Below are positions 1 to 6,844 of a DNA stretch of 64,000 bases, one piece after another. Source of the stretch: Chersky-806 sp038252255 (lineage in GTDB: Bacteria; Actinomycetota; Acidimicrobiia; IMCC26256; JAENVU01); the NCBI GenBank assembly GCA_038252255.1, contig JBBSAM010000013.1:51101-115100 (forward strand), read 5' to 3'. A program made the position numbers and the translations under genes. Position 1 is the first letter of the stretch, and each line of letters begins with the position of its first letter. The notes below the pieces were generated by a model. The model was not told where the DNA came from and made no database searches. It saw only the letters and a list, made by a program, of their open reading frames with translations.

Positions 1-1
1 C

Positions 2-463
2 GCCGGCTTCTCGGCTCGGGGCGGGACGATCGTCTGCACGTACTTCGACGAGAACTTCCTCAACCTCGTCCCGGCGGAGCACGTCGAGGGCCTCTACGGC
101 TGCCTGGACTACTACCGGGCGGTCGACGATCCCTTCAGCATCGACCTGCTCAACCGGTACGACAGGCGCTTCCCCGGGAGTGCGATGTTCACGGCCGGGA
201 GTGCCTGCACCGGGACGTACCGGGCGCTCAAGCTCTGGGAGTCGGCGGTCAAGGAGGCCGGGTCGCTCGACCAGGCCGACGTCATCGCGGCATTGGACCA
301 CGCCAAGATCTCGGAGGGCCCGGGAGGTCCGGCCGAGATGGTGCCCGGTCAGCACCATGTGCGCATGAACATGTACATCGCCCGCTCTGAGGGCGGCACG
401 TTTAAGGTGGTGCAGAGCCTCGGCCACATCGACCCGAAGGAGCGTGAGGTCGGCCAGGGCTGA
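2..463 (+). CDS. Substrate-binding protein of an amide/urea/branched-chain amino acid ABC transporter (3' part)
   Basis: The reading frame enters from the left edge, so only the last 153 residues are seen. The segment (LYGCLDYYRAVDD near the start, then TYRALKLWESAVKEAGSLD and a C-terminal VRMNMYIARSEGGTFKVV) resembles the second lobe of periplasmic-binding fold type I proteins of the AmiC/UrtA/LivK group, which capture amides, urea or branched-chain amino acids outside the membrane for ABC import. No transporter subunits follow within the window, so the permease and ATPase genes, if linked, must lie to the left. The exact ligand cannot be told from this fragment. Confidence 0.75.
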   Translation, partial: AGFSARGGTIVCTYFDENFLNLVPAEHVEGLYGCLDYYRAVDDPFSIDLLNRYDRRFPGSAMFTAGSACTGTYRALKLWESAVKEAGSLDQADVIAALDHAKISEGPGGPAEMVPGQHHVRMNMYIARSEGGTFKVVQSLGHIDPKEREVGQG

Positions 464-603
464 ATCATTGCTGCGTGCGCCGCGGGGCGACGCCGGTGAC
501 GGCCGACTGGTCGGCGCCGGCGTCGCCCTTCGCCGCGGGCAGAGGACGGCCCGGCCGGAGCGGCCGCGCCGATGGCTAGGGTGGTGCGACGAAGGGTAGG
601 GAG

Positions 604-1176
604 ATGACGCAGATCGCGACGCTCGAGTTTGCGCTGGGCCAACTGACCGCTGTCGTGGCTTCGCTCGACAGCTCTCAGATGGACACCGCGACGAACTGCG
701 CGCCGTGGACGGTTCGACAGTTGGTCAGCCATGCCGTGAACAACCAGTTGCTGTGGGCGGGCATGGTCACCGGTGAAGAGATCGTGTCGGTCGAGGACAC
801 GATGAGCGCGGTGCCGTACGAGGGCGACCTCGCACCCTTCGCACAGGACGCGGCCGCACGCACCTTGGCCATGTGGGGTTCCGAAGGCGTGCTCGGGAGC
901 ACGCACGCCACGCCGTTCGGCGACCTTCCCGGTTCAATGGTGATCAACTTCCCCACCGTCGACGCGCTCGTCCACTCCTGGGACCTCTCGGCATCGGTAG
1001 GGGATGCGATCGAGTTCGCACCCGCGATGATCCCGACGGTCTCCGCGGTGGTCGACGTCACGTGTACCGATGGAGCTCGAGCGGCGGGTCTGATCCTGCC
1101 GGCCACGGAGCCCCCGGCCGACGCAACCGACACGGAACGGTTGATGGCCGCCGCTGGCCGGACCATCCCCCGCTAG
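604..1176 (+). CDS. TIGR03086-like mycothiol-dependent (MDMPI/DinB-fold) protein
   Basis: A 190-residue protein with an MDMPI N-terminal domain pattern: an early helix, CAPWTVRQLVSHAVNN around residues 35-50, and the HSWDLS motif near residue 120, where the His typically helps bind a metal. The family includes mycothiol-dependent maleylpyruvate isomerases and many TIGR03086 proteins of unknown reaction. They are frequent in actinobacteria that use mycothiol as the low-molecular-weight thiol. A GGGAG stretch lies directly before the ATG. It converges with the methyltransferase gene at 1358-2116, and a repeat lies between the two. Catalytic role unknown. Confidence 0.75.
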   Translation: MTQIATLEFALGQLTAVVASLDSSQMDTATNCAPWTVRQLVSHAVNNQLLWAGMVTGEEIVSVEDTMSAVPYEGDLAPFAQDAAARTLAMWGSEGVLGSTHATPFGDLPGSMVINFPTVDALVHSWDLSASVGDAIEFAPAMIPTVSAVVDVTCTDGARAAGLILPATEPPADATDTERLMAAAGRTIPR

Positions 1177-1228
1177 GACCGCTGGAGCAACTCCCACCGG
1201 CTCGTGCCGCGGCCGGGACAGAATCTTT

Positions 1229-1261
1229 GTGTCGGAGGAACGCGCGGTCCTGATAGCCGAC
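1229..1261 (+). repeat. 31-nt hairpin repeat, copy 1 (convergent gene junction)
   Basis: The core (1231-1261) begins GTCGGAGGAACGCGCGGTCC and ends with GCCGAC. The outer arms GTCGG/CCGAC and inner arms AGGA/TCCT can pair. Near-identical cores occur at 4074-4104 and 6223-6253 in the same orientation. A GTGAGC word recurs 40-43 nt after each core, so the full element may be about 75 nt (1229-1304 here). It lies between the convergent MDMPI-like and methyltransferase genes. Confidence 0.8.
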
Positions 1262-1357
1262 GGATACTGCTGCGAGCCGTGCTTGCAGCGAGCGTCGTGT
1301 GAGCAGAATCGGCGGTAGTTGACGCTCGGCGCCCACCGAGCTGTGGTGAACGCGCCG

Positions 1358-2116
1358 CTACGCCAGGCCTCGTGCCGCCCAGGCCTGGGCGGTGACCAGG
1401 AACGGAGGCGCCGGCAACATGGCGCGGCATCGTTCGCGGAGGCGCGCTTGCCGCGTGGCATCGAGACCGCTCACGTAGGCACCGGCGGGGCCGACGCCCA
1501 GCGTGAACGGCTCCCACCACTCCTCGAAGCTCGGATGCTCGACGCTGACTGAGAGCGTGCTCTCCTCGACCTCGCGCAGCCCCGCCTCTCGCAACAACTC
1601 GCCGAGGTCCCCCTCTCGGGCTCCCGCGAGCTGTGCCTCGCCTTCAACGTCGGAATCGACGTCGTGCGCTGCCTCCCAAAAGAGGCTGAGCGGTCCCGTG
1701 CCGCTGTGGTGATCCCACACGCACGCGGCCACGACACCGCGTGGGCGTGTCACGCGGCCCATCTCGCGAAGTCCCGCGACTGGGTCCGCCATGAAGTGGA
1801 CGACGAGCTGTGCCAACGCAGCGTCGAACGCTGCGTCGTCGAAGGGAAGCTGCTCTGCGGACGCGCGTCGCACGTCGGCGCCAGGGTGGCGCTCTTGTGC
1901 TGCTGCGACGAAGAGCTCTGAAGGATCGACGGCCGCAACGGCGCCTGGTCCCGATCGCCTGACCAACTCGGCGGTCAGCGCTCCAGTTCCGCAGCCGACA
2001 TCCACCACTCGTTGCCCGCTGGTCACCCCCGAAACATCTACGAAGAGCGGGGCGAGCGGCACCGAGTACCTGCCCATGAATCGATCGTAGGCAACAGCCT
2101 CAACATCGAAGCTCAC
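1358..2116 (-). CDS. Class I SAM-dependent methyltransferase
   Basis: The 252-residue product has the class I methyltransferase glycine motif VVDVGCGTGAL near residue 40, then the acidic AAVDPSE of motif II and the FDAALAQL post-motif region. This is the UbiE/Methyltransf_11 type of small-molecule methyltransferase. The GTG start at 2116 was chosen because homology-like sequence (FDVEAVAYDRFMGRYS) begins there; the frame stays open further upstream without recognisable content. It lies 128 nt downstream of the TetR gene on the same strand and may be co-transcribed with it. Substrate unknown. Confidence 0.8.
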   Translation of the reverse strand: MSFDVEAVAYDRFMGRYSVPLAPLFVDVSGVTSGQRVVDVGCGTGALTAELVRRSGPGAVAAVDPSELFVAAAQERHPGADVRRASAEQLPFDDAAFDAALAQLVVHFMADPVAGLREMGRVTRPRGVVAACVWDHHSGTGPLSLFWEAAHDVDSDVEGEAQLAGAREGDLGELLREAGLREVEESTLSVSVEHPSFEEWWEPFTLGVGPAGAYVSGLDATRQARLRERCRAMLPAPPFLVTAQAWAARGLA

Positions 2117-2244
2117 GGGCAAGAGGCTACGCGCTCTCTGCCTCGGCGAGACACCGACGCTCTTGACGCATTTCCTCGAAGGCTTATCGGTGGAGGATCC
2201 GCCGGAGATCTGCAGGCAGGCCGCACCTTTCGACAGAGCCGTTG

Positions 2245-2799
2245 TCATTGCGAGGACGCTTCAGCGGCGATGTATTGACCGAGCAGTGCTCGGAGTTGAT
2301 TGAAGTCGGCGTCGATTTGAGTGCGGGAGTGGTTGCGGAAGCGGCCGGCGGCTTCGCTTACTGCGAAGCCGAGGATGGCTGTGCTGATGAGACGCTCGGT
2401 CTGGGCAACGCGCTCCTCACTGACTCCCGCGTCACGCAGCGCCGAGTAGACGCCGCTGCGCACACCGCGAGCCCGGGACGTCGTGGCGGGTCGCTGGAGC
2501 AGGAGCGGAAATACGCTGGGATGGCGCCGAGCTGACGCGCGGATCGAGTCGGCGAACGAGAAGAGACGCTCGTCCCAGGGAAGATCCGAAGTCGGCGGCG
2601 GGAACTCGGTGAGAATGAGCTCGACAATTCCGTCGAGCAGGTCGGCCTTGTTCGCTACGTGGCGGTACAACGCCATGGGAGTGACCCCCAGCCGCTCCGC
2701 GACCGCAGCCATGGTCAGAGCGACCAAGCCTCGCTCGTCGGCGATCGCCAGACCGACGGCCAGCACCTCACCTCGCTCGATGCGCGCAGGCCGACTCAC
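2245..2799 (-). CDS. TetR-family transcriptional regulator
   Basis: A 184-residue protein. The N-terminal HTH spans roughly residues 8-55, with the typical LTMAAVAERLGVTPMALYRHVANKADLLD pattern shared by TetR repressors (split here: MAAVAERLGV recognition entry, then TPMALYRHV). The C-terminal half is a helical ligand-binding and dimerisation domain. It starts with GTG at 2799 and is divergent from the ATP-grasp gene across only 25 bp that hold a near-perfect palindrome. Autorepression plus control of the ATP-grasp gene is therefore likely (inference). A -10-like TATACT lies 7 nt upstream of the GTG, suggesting a leaderless message. Confidence 0.88.
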   Translation of the reverse strand: MSRPARIERGEVLAVGLAIADERGLVALTMAAVAERLGVTPMALYRHVANKADLLDGIVELILTEFPPPTSDLPWDERLFSFADSIRASARRHPSVFPLLLQRPATTSRARGVRSGVYSALRDAGVSEERVAQTERLISTAILGFAVSEAAGRFRNHSRTQIDADFNQLRALLGQYIAAEASSQ

Positions 2800-2824
2800 C
2801 CCAGTTAGTATACGTTATATACAT
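2800..2824. promoter_or_regulatory. Divergent promoter with TetR-type palindromic operator
   Basis: The whole gap between the TetR gene and the ATP-grasp gene is 25 bp. Positions 2808-2822 read GTATACGTTATATAC, with 5-bp inverted arms GTATA/TATAC. On the minus strand TATACT can serve as the -10 of the TetR gene; on the plus strand TATACG or TTATAT can serve the ATP-grasp gene. Both spacings leave almost no 5' leader. Confidence 0.6.
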
Positions 2825-4060
2825 ATGCGGATCCTCCTGACCGACGGCTCGGGCTTGACCGCACGACAGACCGCCAACCGGCTGTCGGCGGCCGGCCATG
2901 ACGTCGAGGTGCTCGCTCCCGACCCTCTGTGCCTGTGCCAGTTCACCCGCCATGTCCACCGGGTCCATCGCGTTCCCCGGTACGGCCGAGAACCGCTCGC
3001 GTGGCTCGATACCGCGCTCACGATCTACGAATCCGGCCACTTCGACGTGCTGTTCCCAACCCAGGAACAGGTGGCCGTGCTCGCCGGCGCCCCGGAACGT
3101 CTTCGCGATCGTGGCGTCAGCACCGCAGTGCCTCCGTTCTCGGCTCTGACAGCAGTGCAGGACAAGCTCTCCGCGTTCGCCACGCTCACTCGTCTCGGGC
3201 TGCCCCAGCCCCCCACCGCTACCGGACCGGAGGGATGGATACATTTCCCCGCCTACGTGAAAGAGCCGATCGGTACCGCGTCCGGAGGCGTCCAACGCGT
3301 CACGTCGACGCAAGAGCTGACCGATGCGATACGCGACCGACCCGTGCTCGTGCAGGCTGCCGCAACGGGACCGTTGGCGATGTGCCAGTCAGTATTCGAT
3401 CGCGGCGCGCTCGTCGCGTTCCACGCCAACTTGCGGACCAGCGAGGGCGCCAACGGCGGCGCCAGCCACAAGCTCAGCATCGGGCTCCCCGAAGCGCGCA
3501 CCTGGCTCGGGACGCTCGGGACCGCGCTCGACTGGCACGGAGCACTTTCCGCCGATGTGATCGTCACCGACGCCGGTCCCCGCTTCATCGATATCAACCC
3601 GCGCCTCGTCGAGCCCGAGAACGCGTGGCGGGCGGGCGTCGACCTCGTTGGCACGATGCTCGATGTCGCTCGCAACTCGACTCCCTCCCCACAACCTGAC
3701 GGAAGGAGTGGAATCGCGACCCACCAGCTTCTCCTCTCGATTCTCGGAGCCGCTCAGCACGAGGACAGCCGACGAGCGGTCGCCGGCCAGTTGCTCACCG
3801 CGATCCGAAAATCCGGTCTCTACGCGGGCAGCGTCGAGGAATTCACCCCCGCACACCGCGACCCCATCGCGCTCGTACCTGTCGCGCTCGCTGCGATCGC
3901 CACCCTGGTCAACCCGACCAGCTGGACCTGGTTCGCCTCCGGCAGCGTCGACAACTACGCCCTCACCGCCCACGCATGGGAAGAAATCCTGGCTCAGGTC
4001 GGGAACCCGCCAGTTGGCCTCCGCCAGAACAGCGAAGTTGGAGTTCACACTCGCTCGTAG
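2825..4060 (+). CDS. ATP-grasp domain protein (carboxylate-amine ligase-like)
   Basis: The 411-residue product starts at the ATG inside CATATG; the open frame upstream overlaps the TetR gene and lacks sensible content. Residues 1-110 form a Rossmann-like pre-ATP-grasp region (MRILLTDGSGLTARQTANRL). The central part has ATP-grasp features: AVQDKLSAFATLTRLGLPQPP, then PAYVKEPIGTASGGV, and the metal-binding FIDINPRLVEPENAW. Such enzymes join a carboxylate to an amine or thiol through an acyl-phosphate. There is no Shine-Dalgarno sequence, which fits a leaderless transcript. With the divergent TetR and nearby methyltransferase it may make, or defend against, a small metabolite; this is inference and the substrate is unknown. 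Confidence 0.8.
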   Translation: MRILLTDGSGLTARQTANRLSAAGHDVEVLAPDPLCLCQFTRHVHRVHRVPRYGREPLAWLDTALTIYESGHFDVLFPTQEQVAVLAGAPERLRDRGVSTAVPPFSALTAVQDKLSAFATLTRLGLPQPPTATGPEGWIHFPAYVKEPIGTASGGVQRVTSTQELTDAIRDRPVLVQAAATGPLAMCQSVFDRGALVAFHANLRTSEGANGGASHKLSIGLPEARTWLGTLGTALDWHGALSADVIVTDAGPRFIDINPRLVEPENAWRAGVDLVGTMLDVARNSTPSPQPDGRSGIATHQLLLSILGAAQHEDSRRAVAGQLLTAIRKSGLYAGSVEEFTPAHRDPIALVPVALAAIATLVNPTSWTWFASGSVDNYALTAHAWEEILAQVGNPPVGLRQNSEVGVHTRS

Positions 4061-4071
4061 CGCAAGAAAAC

Positions 4072-4104
4072 GTGTCGGAGGGACGCGCGGTCCTGAAAGC
4101 CGAC
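4072..4104 (+). repeat. 31-nt hairpin repeat, copy 2 (convergent gene junction)
   Basis: Core 4074-4104, begins GTCGGAGGGACGCGCGGTCC and ends GCCGAC. The inner arms GGGAC/GTCCT pair, the last bases through a wobble. It lies 11 nt after the ATP-grasp stop and before the converging ribbon-helix-helix gene. A perfect GGCGAATTCGCC palindrome follows at 4117-4128, and GTGAGC at 4139-4144. Confidence 0.8.
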
Positions 4105-4143
4105 CGGTTCTGCGCGGCGAATTCGCCACGCTCGCGACGTGAG

Positions 4144-4425
4144 CTACGCGACGTCGAGGAACCGGCGGAGGGCTTGGCGGATGACCTCGCTCGTCGTCAG
4201 CGAGTCGACCGCGGCGCGCGCCTCGACGGCTGCTCGCAGCTCAGGATCGATACGCACCGGGACGACCTCAGCCGGTCGTGAACCCATCGTTGGGCGACCG
4301 CGGCGACGAGACTTCAGCCGTTCGACGTCGTACTCCTCGTGCTCGACCTCGTCCGCGATCGCGTCGAGATCAGCGTCATTGAGCTCCCGGCCAGCAGGCG
4401 TCTTGTAGATGTTGGGCGTGCTCAT
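4144..4425 (-). CDS. Ribbon-helix-helix (CopG-like) DNA-binding protein
   Basis: A 93-residue protein. The C-terminal 45 residues fit a ribbon-helix-helix domain: VVPVRIDPELRAAVEARAA, then TTSEVIRQALRRFLDVA. Residues 1-45 are acidic and followed by a basic patch KSRRRGRP. RHH proteins of this size are commonly antitoxins or small repressors. No toxin partner lies beside it on the same strand; instead it is divergent from the AbiE pair, 128 bp away, with a strong promoter of its own that overlaps a palindrome. GGAAGG precedes the ATG. It could be an autoregulator of the module or an orphan antitoxin. Confidence 0.78.
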   Translation of the reverse strand: MSTPNIYKTPAGRELNDADLDAIADEVEHEEYDVERLKSRRRGRPTMGSRPAEVVPVRIDPELRAAVEARAAVDSLTTSEVIRQALRRFLDVA

Positions 4426-4482
4426 CGATCTTCCTTCCCACTCTGGAACAGGCGCTAGGAGACAGGGCGGTACCAGACTCTT

Positions 4483-4510
4483 ATTGTATTACGTAATTTG
4501 GTAAAGTCAA
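4483..4510 (-). promoter_or_regulatory. Sigma-70-type promoter with internal palindrome (RHH gene)
   Basis: Read on the minus strand: TTGACT (4510-4505), 16-nt spacer, TACAAT (4488-4483). The spacer overlaps the perfect palindrome ATTACGTAAT (4488-4497), a plausible binding site for the RHH protein made from this promoter. The AT-rich patch stands out against the GC-rich surroundings. Confidence 0.6.
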
Positions 4511-4553
4511 CTTCGCGTGTCTCATTACCGACAGAACAGGTACGATCTCAAGC

Positions 4554-5231
4554 ATGAGTGAAACGAGCGTGGCCACAGCGATCCGGAAGCGGGTCCTCTC
4601 TTCCCGTGATCGCTTCTGGCGTCCCGTGGACTTCGACGCATCGCCAGATGCGGTTGCGAAGACGCTCTCTCGGCTCGCCGAGGCCGGAGAGCTCCGTCGC
4701 GTTCGGCGAGGGCTCTACTGGCGTGGAACGCCAACCCGCCTGGGCATGGCTCCCCCACCGCCTGATCGCTTCGCCGACGAAGTCGTCGGCGGCCCAGGTA
4801 CCGGCCCCGCCGGTTGGAGCGCGGCTCTTGCGCTCGGTCTGTCCACCCAAGTGCCGCGGCGCGAGACGATTGCAGTTCCGGGACGAACTCCCCGGAGTCC
4901 AGGTGCTATCCACTTCGTGAGTCGCGCAGCGAGCACGAAACGCCGGGATGAGCGGCTCCGCCCTGCTGAGGTCGCGCTGTTCGAGGTGCTCCGAGATTGG
5001 GACGCCCTGGTGGAAGTTCCCACGAGCGACGCGGTCGATCGAATCGGGCGGCTTGCCGACAGCGGAGCCATTCGCCTTGATCGGCTCGTACGAGCGTCGA
5101 TCACCGAACCACCGCATGTTCGTGAACGCCTTCGCGATCTTCTTGGCGCGCTCGGTCGATCCACGGACGCAACCAACGTTCCCCCGGCTCGAAGTCCGTC
5201 AGTGCGTCGTGACCTCGCGCTTGCAGGTTGA
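4554..5231 (+). CDS. abiEi: AbiEi-like antitoxin (type IV TA)
   Basis: The 225-residue product has an N-terminal winged-helix segment (DAVAKTLSRLAEAGELRRVRRGLYWRG, about residues 28-60, cited here in pieces) typical of AbiEi/DUF6088 antitoxins, followed by a GWSAALALGLSTQVP region found in the C-terminal antitoxin domain. It is directly followed by an AbiEii nucleotidyltransferase with overlapping TTGA, the usual antitoxin-toxin order. AbiEi represses its own operon through inverted repeats and neutralises the toxin without a stable complex in characterised systems. The C-terminal tail after residue 195 is poor in recognisable features. Confidence 0.75.
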   Translation: MSETSVATAIRKRVLSSRDRFWRPVDFDASPDAVAKTLSRLAEAGELRRVRRGLYWRGTPTRLGMAPPPPDRFADEVVGGPGTGPAGWSAALALGLSTQVPRRETIAVPGRTPRSPGAIHFVSRAASTKRRDERLRPAEVALFEVLRDWDALVEVPTSDAVDRIGRLADSGAIRLDRLVRASITEPPHVRERLRDLLGALGRSTDATNVPPARSPSVRRDLALAG

Positions 5232-6199
5232 GGGTGCCTCTGTTCCGCGACACGCGAGAGTTCGGGCCGACTCTCGACGCTGCTGCCGAGCAACTCGGGA
5301 TCAGCGCCACCGCCATCGAGAAGGACTACTGGGTCAGCGAGGTTCTACGGGTACTCGCGCGCGGATTTGAGGGGGACTTCATCTTCAAAGGGGGGACGAG
5401 CCTCTCAAAGGGGTACCACATCGTGCAACGCTTCTCGGAGGATATCGACGTCCTTGTCCTCCCTGGTGTACGCGGACGCAACGCGACCGACACGCTGATG
5501 AAGGCGATGGGCGCGGCGGCCGCTGCAGGCATCAGCGGTAGCGCGTTTTCCGTCGGAGGGTCAGAGACCGGCCGACACCGCTCGTATGCCGTCAGCTACC
5601 CCGCGACTCGGAAGGCAACAACACTCATCCGCACGGCCGTACTTCTCGAGATGGGCGTGAGGGGTGGACATCACCCTCACGCATCCGTCCCGATCACATG
5701 CCTCCTCGGTGATGTACTCGACGCCGCGGGAACTGACCTGAGCGAGTTCACGGACCTGGAACCGTTCTCGCTCTCCGTGCTGCACCCGGCGCGGACCCTC
5801 CTGGAGAAGCTCGTCCACATTCACGCAGTCGCCCAGGCGCTGGTTGCGGACACTGCGCGGCAACCCGACCCACGGAGCGGCCGCCATTTCTACGACGTAT
5901 TCCAGCTTCTCGGCGACGACCGGGTACTTGATCTGATCGCAGACCGCGGGCAGGTTCAACAGGTCCTCGAGAGCATCGATGAGATCACGCGCGACTACTT
6001 CGCCGGTAGCGACGAGACAGAACTGCGCCCGTCAGACGGCTTCGCAACGAGTCCGGCGTTCGATCTCGACACCGATGTCTCGCTGCGGTTCCGCGCCGCG
6101 TACGAGTCCACGATGCCGGAGCTGTACTTCGGCACCGATCCGCTGCCGACCTGGGATGCAGTCTGCAGCCGGGTTGCAGACCGGCGCGCGCTGCTCTGA
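5228..6199 (+). CDS. abiEii: AbiEii/AbiGii-family nucleotidyltransferase toxin
   Basis: The 323-residue protein carries the hallmarks of the MNT/DNA polymerase-beta fold AbiEii group: KGGTSLSKG (residues 54-62) and the DxD metal-binding pair in SEDIDVLVLPG (D72, D74), with TLLEKLVHIHAV further on and HFYDVFQLL near residue 220. Family members, for example AbiEii and MenT toxins, transfer nucleotides, with tRNA as target in characterised MenT proteins; the target here is not known. The TTG start overlaps the antitoxin stop as TTGA, implying translational coupling; GTG two codons later is an alternative. Expected role: growth arrest or abortive infection. Confidence 0.85.
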   Translation: MRVPLFRDTREFGPTLDAAAEQLGISATAIEKDYWVSEVLRVLARGFEGDFIFKGGTSLSKGYHIVQRFSEDIDVLVLPGVRGRNATDTLMKAMGAAAAAGISGSAFSVGGSETGRHRSYAVSYPATRKATTLIRTAVLLEMGVRGGHHPHASVPITCLLGDVLDAAGTDLSEFTDLEPFSLSVLHPARTLLEKLVHIHAVAQALVADTARQPDPRSGRHFYDVFQLLGDDRVLDLIADRGQVQQVLESIDEITRDYFAGSDETELRPSDGFATSPAFDLDTDVSLRFRAAYESTMPELYFGTDPLPTWDAVCSRVADRRALL

Positions 6200-6220
6200 C
6201 GCCATCGCCCAGCCGCCTGC

Positions 6221-6253
6221 GTGTCGGACGAACGCGCGGTCCTGACAACCGAC
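6221..6253 (+). repeat. 31-nt hairpin repeat, copy 3 (convergent gene junction)
   Basis: Core 6223-6253, begins GTCGGACGAACGCGCGGTCC and ends ACCGAC, in the same orientation as copies 1 and 2 with four to six substitutions. It lies 23 nt after the AbiEii stop and ahead of the converging gene at 6389. GTGAGC recurs at about 6291-6296. Confidence 0.8.
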
Positions 6254-6388
6254 GGGTCACGCCGCGAGCGAAACTTGGTACGACGGTGACGTGAGCGGTG
6301 ACCCTGGACATCAGTCAACCGAGAGCCACCGCGCAACCTTGTACCAACCGTCGATCATGCGAGCCTCCTGGGCCGCGTGCGTCCTCAG

Positions 6389-6739
6389 CTACCGCTCGAG
6401 CGTCTTCGTGCACATGTACTCGTCGCCAGTGAGGTCCAGAAGGAGGTCCAGGTATTCGGTGTTCGCGTTGTCGATTGCGTCCTCGACGGTGCGGTCGTCG
6501 TGCCCGTCGTCGGCGTCGAACAGCTCGACTCCCCTGGCGTCGAACACGCGCTGGATGCGCAGGATCGGGAGCCAGTCCTCATTGATCTCACCGTGAACTT
6601 CGAGCGCATGGGTACCGGGTAGGACCTCGGCAACCGACTCGAATGCCATGCGCTCGACGAGCGGGACGAGAGCCCGTCCCACCAGTTCGTGCTGCTCCCG
6701 TGTTCGCGAAAACTCGGTGGACAGCGCTGCGTCGACCAT
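6389..6739 (-). CDS. Hypothetical acidic protein beside the restriction gene
   Basis: I do not recognise this 116-residue protein. It is strongly acidic in its second half (residues 60-105 include DADDGHDDRTVEDAID and LLLDLTGDEY), has no signal peptide or membrane segment, and looks like an alpha/beta cytosolic protein. It is divergent from the SauUSI-like gene with 105 bp between the two starts. The neighbouring frame on the same strand is arginine- and serine-rich, so this frame is the one with natural composition. Conceivable roles are an immunity or inhibitor partner of the nuclease, but nothing in the sequence proves it. Confidence 0.55.
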   Translation of the reverse strand: MVDAALSTEFSRTREQHELVGRALVPLVERMAFESVAEVLPGTHALEVHGEINEDWLPILRIQRVFDARGVELFDADDGHDDRTVEDAIDNANTEYLDLLLDLTGDEYMCTKTLER

Positions 6740-6844
6740 CTGGATGCTCCCTCTCTCGACGCCGGAACGGTATTCGACACGCCAACGACCGAGGCGCGCT
6801 CGAAGTCCGGCGAGCGCAGATGCTCACCTCGTAGTGTCCGACTC

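Noticed and set aside
1229..1304. Repeat interpreted as a degenerate tRNA
   Set aside because: There is no T-loop TTCRANY, anticodon arm or D-arm; only about 10 nt resemble the tRNA-Leu acceptor end.
1229..6296. Repeats interpreted as integron attC sites
   Set aside because: They lack the RYYYAAC and GTTRRRY core ends, and no integron integrase is seen; only the cassette-like spacing is similar.
6689..6844. N-terminal extension of the SauUSI-like enzyme to ATG 6689
   Set aside because: The extension is Arg/Ser-rich, overlaps the divergent gene by 51 nt and lacks a ribosome-binding site; GTG 6845 gives a family-like start.
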